Origin: Pseudotabrizicola algicola
GTDB lineage: Bacteria; Pseudomonadota; Alphaproteobacteria; Rhodobacterales; Rhodobacteraceae
NCBI RefSeq assembly: GCF_010915705.1
Contig: NZ_JAAIKE010000008.1
Coordinates: forward strand, 36,492 to 100,491
Length of the DNA: 64,000 bases
Direction of reading: 5' to 3'
The notes beneath the pieces were generated by a model. That model was not told the origin of the DNA. It saw only the letters and a list, made by a program, of their open reading frames with translations, and did not search any database. Positions 24,472 to 32,263 of this stretch are shown piece by piece. The position numbers and the translations under genes were made by a program. Positions within the stretch are counted from its first letter, which is position 1. Every line of letters starts with the position of its first letter.

Positions 24472-26301
24472 TCAGAAAGGAAGCACGAGCGGCACAAGAG
24501 CCACACTCGCCGCCATGCAGATCACCGCAAAAGGCACGCCGATCTGCAGAAAATCTGCGAACCGGTAGTTGCCCGGCCCCACCACGAGCGTGTTCACTGG
24601 TGAGGAGACGGGCGTCATGAAGGCAGCCGATGCCGCCAGCGCGACGGTCATCGCGAAGGGATAGGGCGAGGCGTCGAGGGCGCTGGCGACGGCCAGCGCC
24701 ACCGGGGCCATCAGGACAGCCGTGGCCGTGTTGGAGATGAACAGCCCGAGCAGCCCGGTGACCGCGAAGATCGCCGCCAGCACCAGCCGGGGCGAGGCAC
24801 CGTCCAGCGCGTCGAGCAGCGCTTGTGCGGCGATCTCGACCCCGCCGGTGCGTTGCAGCGCCAGCGAAAACGGCAGCATGCCGACGATCAGGATCAGGCT
24901 CTGCCAGTGGATCGAGCGATACGCGCCCGCCATGTCGATGCAGCGGAACAGGCCCAGCAGCAGGCACCCGAACAGCGCCGCCTGCACATTCGGCACGATC
25001 CCCCAAACCATCAGCACCACCACCAGCGCGAGCACGCCCACGGCCAGCGGCGCGCGGTGGCGTGCGGGCACGGCCTCGTCGGACTCGGCGGGCAGATCGA
25101 GCAGCACGAGATCGCGCCGCTCGTCGGCCAGTTTGCGGATCGCGCGCCACGGGCCGACGGTCAGCAGCGTGTCGCCGGGGCGCAGCGGCTCGTCGATCAC
25201 GCTGTCGGGCACGGGTTTCGTGCCGTGCTTCATGCCGATCACCGAGAGGTCATGGGCGCTGCGGAACCGGGCCTGCGTGACCGTCTTGCCGATCAGGCGC
25301 GAGGTCGGCGGCACAATGATCTGCGCCATTCCGATTTCCTGCGCCGTGTCGGTGAACCACTGGCCGGAGACTGGCAGCGCGATCAGATCGTGCGCCTGTG
25401 CGAAGGCTTCGAGATCGTAGCCTGATGCGCCGTTCGCGCGCCGGTCGATCAGCAGGATGTCGCCAGCTTCCAACACCGTCTCGGCGCGGGGATGGATCAG
25501 CTTGCGGCGAAACCGGCTGCCGCGCTCGATGGCGACGATGTTGATGCCCGCGCTGGCGCGCAGGTCCAGGGTATCCAGCCGCTTGCCGGCAAGGTCGGAC
25601 CCCGCGCGCAGTTGCAGCCGGTGCTCGCGGCCGGCAAGGCCGTAATCCGCAACCCAGCCCGTCAGCGCAGCGCGCTCAGGCAACTTGGGCGCCGGGCCCG
25701 GGGCGAGGAAGCGGCGCGCGACCAGCATGTAGAAGATCGCCAGCACCAGGATCGGGACGCCAAAGGGGGTGAAGGCGAAGAAACCGAAGCCCTCGTGCCC
25801 CTGCCGCATCAGTTCGGAATGGACGACCAGGTTGGGCGCGGTGGCGACCAGCGTCATCATCCCGCTGATCAGCGCGGCCATAGAAAGCGGCATCATCAAA
25901 CGACCTGCCGGAATGCGGGCGTTGCGGGCGATGCGCAGCACGATGGGGATGAAGATCGCGACGACCCCGGTCGAAGACATGAACGAGCCCACACCCGCCA
26001 CGATCACCATCAGGAGGAAGATCAGCTTCGCCTCGCTGGCACCGGCACGCGCCGTCAGCCAGTCGCCGAGGCGCTGTGCAACGCCGGTGCGCACAAGCGC
26101 CTCCCCGATCACGAACAGGGCCGCGATCAGCACGATGTTCGGGTCCGACAGGCCCACCAACGCCTCGGACATGCTGATGACGCCTGTCATTGGCAGCGCG
26201 ACCATCATGATCACCGCCACCACATCCATGCGCGGGCGGTTGAGCGCGAACATGACCACCGCCGCGCCCAGCAGGGCCAGCACCATAGTGAGGGGGGACA
26301 T
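24472..26301 (-). CDS. SLC13-family permease with two RCK-C (TrkA-C) domains
   Basis: A 609-residue inner-membrane transporter of the DASS/SLC13 group (citrate, sulfate or other divalent anions, probably Na+- or H+-coupled). About six N-terminal and six C-terminal hydrophobic segments flank a cytoplasmic region with two RCK-C-like domains (about residues 215-300 and 310-395). The signature SNTATAVLMAPVALAVA and SSPVNTLVVGPG near the C-terminus are family elements. It starts 57 nt downstream of the stress-protein remnant on the same strand. The substrate cannot be read from the sequence. Confidence 0.88.
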   Translation of the reverse strand: MSPLTMVLALLGAAVVMFALNRPRMDVVAVIMMVALPMTGVISMSEALVGLSDPNIVLIAALFVIGEALVRTGVAQRLGDWLTARAGASEAKLIFLLMVIVAGVGSFMSSTGVVAIFIPIVLRIARNARIPAGRLMMPLSMAALISGMMTLVATAPNLVVHSELMRQGHEGFGFFAFTPFGVPILVLAIFYMLVARRFLAPGPAPKLPERAALTGWVADYGLAGREHRLQLRAGSDLAGKRLDTLDLRASAGINIVAIERGSRFRRKLIHPRAETVLEAGDILLIDRRANGASGYDLEAFAQAHDLIALPVSGQWFTDTAQEIGMAQIIVPPTSRLIGKTVTQARFRSAHDLSVIGMKHGTKPVPDSVIDEPLRPGDTLLTVGPWRAIRKLADERRDLVLLDLPAESDEAVPARHRAPLAVGVLALVVVLMVWGIVPNVQAALFGCLLLGLFRCIDMAGAYRSIHWQSLILIVGMLPFSLALQRTGGVEIAAQALLDALDGASPRLVLAAIFAVTGLLGLFISNTATAVLMAPVALAVASALDASPYPFAMTVALAASAAFMTPVSSPVNTLVVGPGNYRFADFLQIGVPFAVICMAASVALVPLVLPF

Positions 26302-26357
26302 CGACTAGACCTCGCGCAGTGGTGCGGTGCAGTTTGGGATATGTGTGATGGCGCAGA

Positions 26358-27213
26358 TCATGCCCCCGGCGGAACTGCGAGCACGTCGATCTCGACGCTG
26401 CCCATCAGCTCCTGCGCCACGCTGCCGAGGAAAAGGCGCTTGACCCCGGACAACCCGCGCGTGCCGATCACTAGAAGATGGGGTTTCGCCTGCTCCACCA
26501 GACCGGCGATGGCATCGGCGCCGACGCCCTCGATAATGCGGGCGCTGTAGTTCAGATCGGCAAGGTCGAGGTCCTGAATGAACTGGCCAAGCTCGCGGCG
26601 CGTGGACTGGAACTCGCGCTCGGCTTCTTGATGAACCCTCTCGGCGGGGATGCCGGCATGGGTCATCATCTGCCGCGTGATCGGCGCATAGCCGTGCACG
26701 AAGGTGACATCTGCACTGTCCAGCAGGCCAAGCGCGTGCGCCTTGCGAGCCGCATGGCCCGAGGTTTCGGACATGTCCGTTGCGATGAACACCTTTCCCC
26801 AGCGCTCGCCGGTATTCGAATTGGCCATCAGGACCGGTCGCCCCGCCGTGCGGGTGACACGCTCGATCGTCGTACCCACGAAGACATCGCGCAGGAACTG
26901 CCTCCGATGCGCGCCCATGACGATAAGATCCGCCTCGCGCGCGCGTGCCTCATTCCCCGATGACGTGGAAGGCGTGGCCCATGGCCACCGCGACATCGCA
27001 CGCGGGCGGCTTGCCGAAGCCCGCGACCTGATCCGTCAGGTAATCCTCGGCACTCCGGATCTCATGGCGCATCCGGTCTTCGAGCAGGTCGTCCTCGACC
27101 ACATGCAGAACGCACAGCGCCGCACCGGAACCCTCGGCAAGCTGCACCGCGCGCTGGACGGCGGGTTTCGAGCGGGACGAAAGGTCGGAGGCGACGAGGA
27201 TCGATTTCAGCAT
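26358..27213 (-). pseudogene. Tandem universal stress protein, broken by one-base frameshift
   Basis: About 285 residues of a two-domain UspA protein. The first frame (27213 to about 26950) runs MLKSILVASDLSSRSKPAVQRAVQLAEG...AFHVIGE and stops. The second continues NEARAREADLIVMGAHRRQFLRDVFVG through to GTRGLSGVKRLFLGSVAQELMGSVEIDVLAVPPG. Removing one base from the CCCC run at 26955-26958 (GGGG on the coding strand) restores a continuous protein. The ATP-type G-x2-G-x9-G motif is intact in the second domain and degenerate in the first. Either a true mutation or a homopolymer sequencing error would explain this. Confidence 0.8.
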
Positions 27214-27300
27214 GGGCGTGCGGGCTTCTGGTCAAGTGAAGGAGTTCGTGGCAGTATTGCACTGAAACAATATCGAGAAAACCCGAAAGCGCCCGGAAGC

Positions 27301-28044
27301 ATGCACGCATTGCAACCCCTTGCTCTGGCCCTGCTCGCAACCCTGCGTGACATGGCGCCGATCCTAGTGACGATCGCGCTGTTTCAGGGGCTGGTGCTGG
27401 GGGTCTGGCCGGACGACCCCGTGGGCCTGCTGGCGGGGTTGGTCGCGATCCTGATCGGCCTCACGCTGCTGGTACGCGGGCTGGAGATGAGCCTCTTTCC
27501 CATCGGCGAGGCGCTGGCCGATGCCATGGCGAGGCGCGGACATCCGGCCTGGCTGATGGGGTTCGCCTTTGCCCTGGGCTTCGGCAGCACTGTGGCCGAG
27601 CCGGCATTGGCAGCCGTTGCCGCGCAGGCGGCGAGTGCCATGGTTGCCGATCCCGATTTCCCGGCAAACGAGGCGCAACTGGCCGCCCTTACCGTGCAGA
27701 TACGCTATGGCGTGGCGTTCGGGCTGGGGCTGGCACTGATGCTGGGGGTCTGGCGCATCCTCAAGGGTTGGCCGCTGATCTGGCTGGTGCTGCCGGGCTA
27801 TGGCGTGATCGCCCTGATCGCAGCGCTCACCGATGCCCCCTTCGTTGCCGTGGCGCTGGATTTGGGAACAGCCGCAACCTCGGCCATCAACATCCCGCTG
27901 ATGCTGGCGCTCGGGATCGGACTGGCCTCGGTCCTGCGCAGCCGCAACGCGCTGGTCGATGGCTTCGGCATGGTGGTCATGGCCAGTCTGACACCGATGT
28001 TGCTGTTCCTCGCCGCCGCCTTCCTTCTGGTTCCGGTGGGCTGA
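27301..28044 (+). CDS. DUF1538 membrane protein, first of a pair
   Basis: A 247-residue polytopic membrane protein with about seven hydrophobic segments. The family signature GFAFALGFGSTVAEPALAAVAAQA and ALDLGTAATSAINIPLMLALGIGLA mark DUF1538, a putative transport family that usually occurs as two fused or adjacent copies. The ATG at 27301 has a modest GGAAG upstream. It ends 1 nt before the second copy, forming an operon with the P-II-like protein. Substrate unknown; neighbours point to ion or pH homeostasis. Confidence 0.82.
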   Translation: MHALQPLALALLATLRDMAPILVTIALFQGLVLGVWPDDPVGLLAGLVAILIGLTLLVRGLEMSLFPIGEALADAMARRGHPAWLMGFAFALGFGSTVAEPALAAVAAQAASAMVADPDFPANEAQLAALTVQIRYGVAFGLGLALMLGVWRILKGWPLIWLVLPGYGVIALIAALTDAPFVAVALDLGTAATSAINIPLMLALGIGLASVLRSRNALVDGFGMVVMASLTPMLLFLAAAFLLVPVG

Positions 28045-28045
28045 G

Positions 28046-28813
28046 ATGCTGGACATGATCCTGCGCGAAGCGACCCGAACAGTCCTTGACCTGGCGCCCA
28101 TCGTGCTGATCCTCGGCCTGTTCTCGGCGCGGTTTTTGACCCGCGACCGGGCGCTGATGCGCCGGGTCCTGATCGGCGGGCTGCATCTGGCGGTGGGGTT
28201 GACGCTGTTCCGGATCGGGCTTGACGGGGCGCTCCTGCCGCTGGCGGGCGATCTGGCGCGCGGCCTCGCGGCAGCGCTGGTCGCCGATCCGCACTGGCCG
28301 CAGGTGCTGGCGGTCACGGGCTTTGCCGTCGCCATCGGCGCGACCGCCGCCCTGATCGAACCGACACTGGCGGCCACGGCGGACCGGGTGCGCGACCTGA
28401 CCGGCGGCACGGTCCGGCCGATGGTGCTGCGCATCGCGGTTGCCCTTGGTTTCGGGCTGGGGCTTGGGCTGGCTGGGCTGCGGCTGGTCTGGGGGCTTCC
28501 ACTTGCGATGGTTCTGGTTCCTGCGGTCGTCCTGCTGGCGCTGCTCGCGGCTTTCGCGCCCCGCGCGCTTGTGCCGCTGGCGCTCGACAGCGGCGCGGTT
28601 GCGACCTCGGTCGTCACGGTGCCGATCATCGCGGCCTATGGCGTGGCGGTGGCCGATACCCTGCCCGGGCGCAGCGGGCTGGCCGACGGGTTCGGAATGA
28701 TCGTCCTGGCCATGATCTGTTCGGGGATCTCCGTGCTGTCCGCGGCGATCGTGACCGAACGCATGCGACGCAGGGCACCTGGCGCCCGTGATAACGAAAG
28801 GGGGAAATCATGA
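28046..28813 (+). CDS. DUF1538 membrane protein, second of a pair
   Basis: A 255-residue membrane protein homologous to the preceding one, with TGFAVAIGATAALIEPTLAATADRV and ALDSGAVATSVVTVPIIAAYGVAVA corresponding to the same two signatures. Seven or so hydrophobic segments end in a short basic tail. It starts 1 nt after its partner's stop and overlaps the P-II gene by 4 nt (ATGA), so the three are probably translated together and the pair likely forms one transporter. Confidence 0.82.
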   Translation: MLDMILREATRTVLDLAPIVLILGLFSARFLTRDRALMRRVLIGGLHLAVGLTLFRIGLDGALLPLAGDLARGLAAALVADPHWPQVLAVTGFAVAIGATAALIEPTLAATADRVRDLTGGTVRPMVLRIAVALGFGLGLGLAGLRLVWGLPLAMVLVPAVVLLALLAAFAPRALVPLALDSGAVATSVVTVPIIAAYGVAVADTLPGRSGLADGFGMIVLAMICSGISVLSAAIVTERMRRRAPGARDNERGKS

Positions 28814-29163
28814 AGTTCAAACTGATCGTAGCCTTCCTGCCCGACGATCACCTCGACGAGGTGCTCAAGGCGGCGCGCGCCGCGGGGGCGACGGGTTCCA
28901 CCGTCATCACCTCGGCGCGCGGCGAAGGGCTGGAGCCGGAACGCAAGTTCCTCGGACTTGAGGTCGCGTCGCACCGCAATCTGGCGTTCTGGCTGGTGGA
29001 TGAGAGCGTGGCGGCGGAAGTGCTGGCGCGCATCTCTAGCGTCGGTCGATTCGAGGCGGAACGCGGTGCTGGGATCGCCTGTCAGATCGACGTCGAGGAA
29101 GCGGTAGGATTGATGCGACAGATCAAGGCGTTGGAAGGCGGGGATCACGCAGGAAAGGATTGA
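28810..29163 (+). CDS. P-II-like signalling protein with shortened T-loop
   Basis: A 117-residue P-II superfamily protein (MKFKLIVAFLPDDHLDEVLKAARAAGATGSTVITSARG), a trimeric ligand sensor that usually plugs or gates a partner membrane protein. The segment expected to form the T-loop (about residues 36-52) is short and lacks the uridylylated tyrosine of GlnB, so it is a PII-like rather than nitrogen-type protein. Overlap with the DUF1538 gene suggests it gates the DUF1538 pair; this is inference from context. Confidence 0.8.
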   Translation: MKFKLIVAFLPDDHLDEVLKAARAAGATGSTVITSARGEGLEPERKFLGLEVASHRNLAFWLVDESVAAEVLARISSVGRFEAERGAGIACQIDVEEAVGLMRQIKALEGGDHAGKD

Positions 29164-29247
29164 CCTGCACGCCAAAAGAACGCATTCGGGGCGGGGCTTC
29201 CCCACCTCGTTTCCCGCAAGGCCGCACATGCGGTCATTGGTCCTGTC

Positions 29248-31743
29248 ATGGATGTCATCTCGCTCGTCGGCATCGTTGCCGCGCTGTTCATCGTCATTTC
29301 CCTGAGCGAGCCCCTGGCCGACCGTACCCGGCTGCCTTACACGGTGGTACTGGCCATAATCGGCACCCTGATCGGCCTCGGGGCCGTCTTCCTGGTCGAT
29401 CACGGCCGCGACATCCTCGGCCTGCCGCTGGCCGTCGAGATGTTCGAGATCAACATCCGCGCCAGCGTCTTCCTTTACGTCCTGCTGCCGACGCTCCTGT
29501 TCCAGGTCTCGCTTGGGCTGAACCTGCGCCGGATGGCCGACGACTGGGTGCCAATCCTCGTCATGGCGGTGCTGGCCGTGGTGGTGGCCACCTTCGCCAT
29601 CGGCTTTGCGCTGACCCCTTTCACGACACTGCCGCTGATGGCCTGCCTGATGCTGGGGGCGATCGTCGCCACGACCGATCCCTCGGCGGTGGTCAGTATC
29701 TTCCGCAACATCGCCGCCCCCCAAAGGCTGACGCGGATCGTCGAGGGCGAGAGCCTGCTGAACGACGCAGCCGCGATCGCGCTCTTCGGCTTCTTCCTGA
29801 CCTTCGTCATGCTGGGGGTGCCGAACCCGACCTTGCGGGATGCGCTGGTCGGCTTTCCCACGCTGGTCTTCGGCGGGATCGGCATCGGCTGGATCTTCGC
29901 GCGAATCTGCATCGCACTCTTCGCGCTGATGAGCCGCTATCCCCTGGCGCAGGTCTCGCTCAGCGTGGCCCTGCCTTATGTCACGTATCTGGTGGCCGAC
30001 CAGATCCTGGGCGTCTCGGGCGTGATCGCTGTGGTCATGGCCGGGATGACCTTGAACTTCCTCGGCCCCGGCCGCCTTTCGCCCGGCAGCTGGACCAACC
30101 TGCGCGAGGTCTGGGATGTTCTTGCTCATTGGGCCGGGGCGCTGATCTTCCTTCTGGCGGCATTTCTGGTGCCCCGTCTGCTTGGAGACGTCCAGCTACG
30201 TGACCTTGCGCTGATCGGCGTGGTGATCGCGGCTGCGACGGCGGCACGATTGTTCATGCTGTACGTCGTCCTGCCGCTGCTGACGGCGGCGCGGCTATCG
30301 CCTCGCGTGGATCGCCCCTATCGCGTGGCCATCCTTTGGGGTGGGTTGCGCGGGGCCGTCACGCTCGCCCTCGCGCTGGCCGTGACCGAAAACCTCCGCG
30401 TGCCGATCGATATCAAGCGCGAGGTCGGCATCCTCGCCACCGGCTTCACGCTCTACACACTTCTCGTTCAGGGGACGACCCTGCGCTGGATTATCGCGTT
30501 TCTCGGGCTCGACAAGTTGTCTCGGCTGGACCGGGCACTGTCGAACCAGGTCATTGCTGTTGCGCTGGGGAATGTGCGTGAGGAGGTCGCGAGTACCGCG
30601 CAACGCCATGAGCTGACGCGGGAGATCGTCCGCTCTGAAGCCAAGCGCTTTGCAGAACGGCTGGACAGCGCCATGGCAAAGGCCGAAGGCGCCGACGAGA
30701 TCCCCGATCGCGACCGCATCACACTTGGCCTCGTCGCGCTGGCCGGACGCGAGCGGGACATGATCCTCGAGGCGTTCCGCGAACAACAAATCTCGGCCCG
30801 CCTGGCTGAGCAGATGCTGTCGGACGCCGACCGGTTGATCGAACGAACGCGGGCGGGGGGGCGTGACGAGTACCGCACGGCGGGGCGCCTCAGCCTGGTG
30901 CAAGGGCGCTGGTATCGCTTCGCAATCTTCCTGCACAACCGGCTGGGTCTCTCCGGCCTGCTGGGCCGCATGACTGCGGACAGGTTCGAGATACTGCTGA
31001 ACCAGCGGGTGATCCTGCGCGACCTGCACGGGTATATCGACGGAAAGATCCGCCGAATCCATGGTCGCCGGGTGGCAGATCTTCTGCACGAGCTGCTGAA
31101 ACGGCGCGAGGATGAAACGCAATTGGCGCTCGATGGGCTGCGGCTGCAGTATCCGGGCTATGCGGAGGAGATCGAACGCCGGTTTATCCGTCGCACCTCT
31201 CTTCGGTTGGAAGAACGGGAATACGACATTCTCTATCAGGACGGGCTGATCGGCCGGGAGCTTCTGACCACGCTCAAGAAGGAACTGGCCGAGCAGCGCA
31301 AGCGCGCCGAATCGCGCCCGGCACTGGATCTTGCGGTGCAGAAGACAGAGCTAGTACGTCAATTCCCCCTGTTTGCCGACATGGACGATGCCGCCAGGAC
31401 CCGGCTCGCGAAGTCGCTTAAGGCGCGCTATGTCCAACCCGGCGAGGTGCTGATGCGAAAGGGCGACGTGCCCCGCGAAGTCTGCTTCATCGCCTCCGGA
31501 GCCGTCGAGGTCGAAACAGCAGGGCAGAGGAGCAAACTGGGCCGCGGCGACATGTTCGGGCAGTTGTCGCTCTTGAGCCGACAAGTCCGGCGAACCCAGA
31601 TCACGGCAATCAGCCATACGACACTGCTTGTGCTCGATGAAGTCCGCTTCCGGCGATTGCTAGAAGGGAGCGAGGCACTTCGCTCAGCCGTGCGGGCGAG
31701 CGCCGAGAAGCGGGGCTTGCCGATCGAGAACCTTGGCGTGTAG
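29248..31743 (+). CDS. CPA1-type Na+/H+ antiporter with cyclic-nucleotide-binding domain
   Basis: An 831-residue inner-membrane cation:proton antiporter. Residues 1-420 are about 12 transmembrane segments, with the CPA1 core elements GAIVATTDPSAVVSIFRN and GESLLNDAAAIALFGFF (Asp pair) and WGGLRGAVTLALALAV. A cytoplasmic helical region of about 280 residues is followed by a cNMP-binding domain (about 700-815: FPLFADMDDAARTRLAKSL, GEVLMRKGDVPREVCFIASG). Regulation by nucleotide binding is likely. It starts 84 nt after the P-II gene and completes the ion-homeostasis cluster. Confidence 0.9.
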   Translation: MDVISLVGIVAALFIVISLSEPLADRTRLPYTVVLAIIGTLIGLGAVFLVDHGRDILGLPLAVEMFEINIRASVFLYVLLPTLLFQVSLGLNLRRMADDWVPILVMAVLAVVVATFAIGFALTPFTTLPLMACLMLGAIVATTDPSAVVSIFRNIAAPQRLTRIVEGESLLNDAAAIALFGFFLTFVMLGVPNPTLRDALVGFPTLVFGGIGIGWIFARICIALFALMSRYPLAQVSLSVALPYVTYLVADQILGVSGVIAVVMAGMTLNFLGPGRLSPGSWTNLREVWDVLAHWAGALIFLLAAFLVPRLLGDVQLRDLALIGVVIAAATAARLFMLYVVLPLLTAARLSPRVDRPYRVAILWGGLRGAVTLALALAVTENLRVPIDIKREVGILATGFTLYTLLVQGTTLRWIIAFLGLDKLSRLDRALSNQVIAVALGNVREEVASTAQRHELTREIVRSEAKRFAERLDSAMAKAEGADEIPDRDRITLGLVALAGRERDMILEAFREQQISARLAEQMLSDADRLIERTRAGGRDEYRTAGRLSLVQGRWYRFAIFLHNRLGLSGLLGRMTADRFEILLNQRVILRDLHGYIDGKIRRIHGRRVADLLHELLKRREDETQLALDGLRLQYPGYAEEIERRFIRRTSLRLEEREYDILYQDGLIGRELLTTLKKELAEQRKRAESRPALDLAVQKTELVRQFPLFADMDDAARTRLAKSLKARYVQPGEVLMRKGDVPREVCFIASGAVEVETAGQRSKLGRGDMFGQLSLLSRQVRRTQITAISHTTLLVLDEVRFRRLLEGSEALRSAVRASAEKRGLPIENLGV

Positions 31744-32263
31744 GTATCGCTCGGTAGAACAGGGACTGGTTCTCTTTTGGTGTCTAGCCGCGCGGGAGCG
31801 GTCTGGAGGGATCGTTCGCTTTAGGCCGGGTTCGACCGCGTGACGATCATCCTTTTTGCTCGGGAGGCGAAGTTCCATGTCAACGCCATGTCAACGAGCG
31901 TACGTCATTTTTCGATGGACCGTGACGGCGAATGCAGGCCAATGTCAGCCAGTGTAAGGACTGAAAATCCGTGGAATCAAAGGCTTATCAGCTAAGGCGC
32001 TGATTTTCTTTAGCTATTGGAATCATTGAAATTTCGGCTCATAACCTGAAGGCCGCAGGTTCAAATCCTGCCCCCGCAACCAAAACTTTCAACGATATCA
32101 AAGACTTCAAAGACGAGCATAACGCTCGGCTTTTGTCGTTTGCAGTCTACATCAACGCCACATCAACACGACACCAGAAAAACCGCACCAGCACGGATAA
32201 GCGTGCAGCCGCGGGCTGCGGCAGGCATTGCGAGTGGCAGCCGCGGCGGCTAGCCACCGAGTG
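31744..32263. other. Attachment-site region between antiporter and IetS genes
   Basis: No gene is seen in these 520 nt. Two direct repeats CATGTCAACG at 31876-31885 and 31887-31896 lie left, and two ACATCAACG/ACATCAACA at 32149-32157 and 32160-32168 lie right, of the tRNA fragment at 32036-32082. Such short direct repeats flanking a core resemble integrase arm sites. A stem CGAGC/GCTCG (32114-32128) followed by GCTTTT could be a weak terminator. Confidence 0.55.
32036..32082 (+). tRNA. 3' 47 nt of an initiator tRNA-fMet (attachment-site remnant)
   Basis: The stretch starts in the anticodon arm (GGCTCATAACCTGAAGG, CAT anticodon) and runs through the T arm (GCAGGTTCAAATCCTGC) and acceptor 3' strand to CCA, matching alphaproteobacterial tRNA-fMet. 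The upstream sequence is not a tRNA 5' half, so this is not a functional gene. It is the kind of duplicate left where an element integrated at the 3' end of a tRNA. Confidence 0.75.

Noticed and set aside
31959..31974. GGACTGAAAATCCGTG resembles the anticodon arm of tRNA-Phe
   Set aside because: Only 16 nt match; there is no T arm or acceptor end nearby, so it is not called as a tRNA or attachment core.
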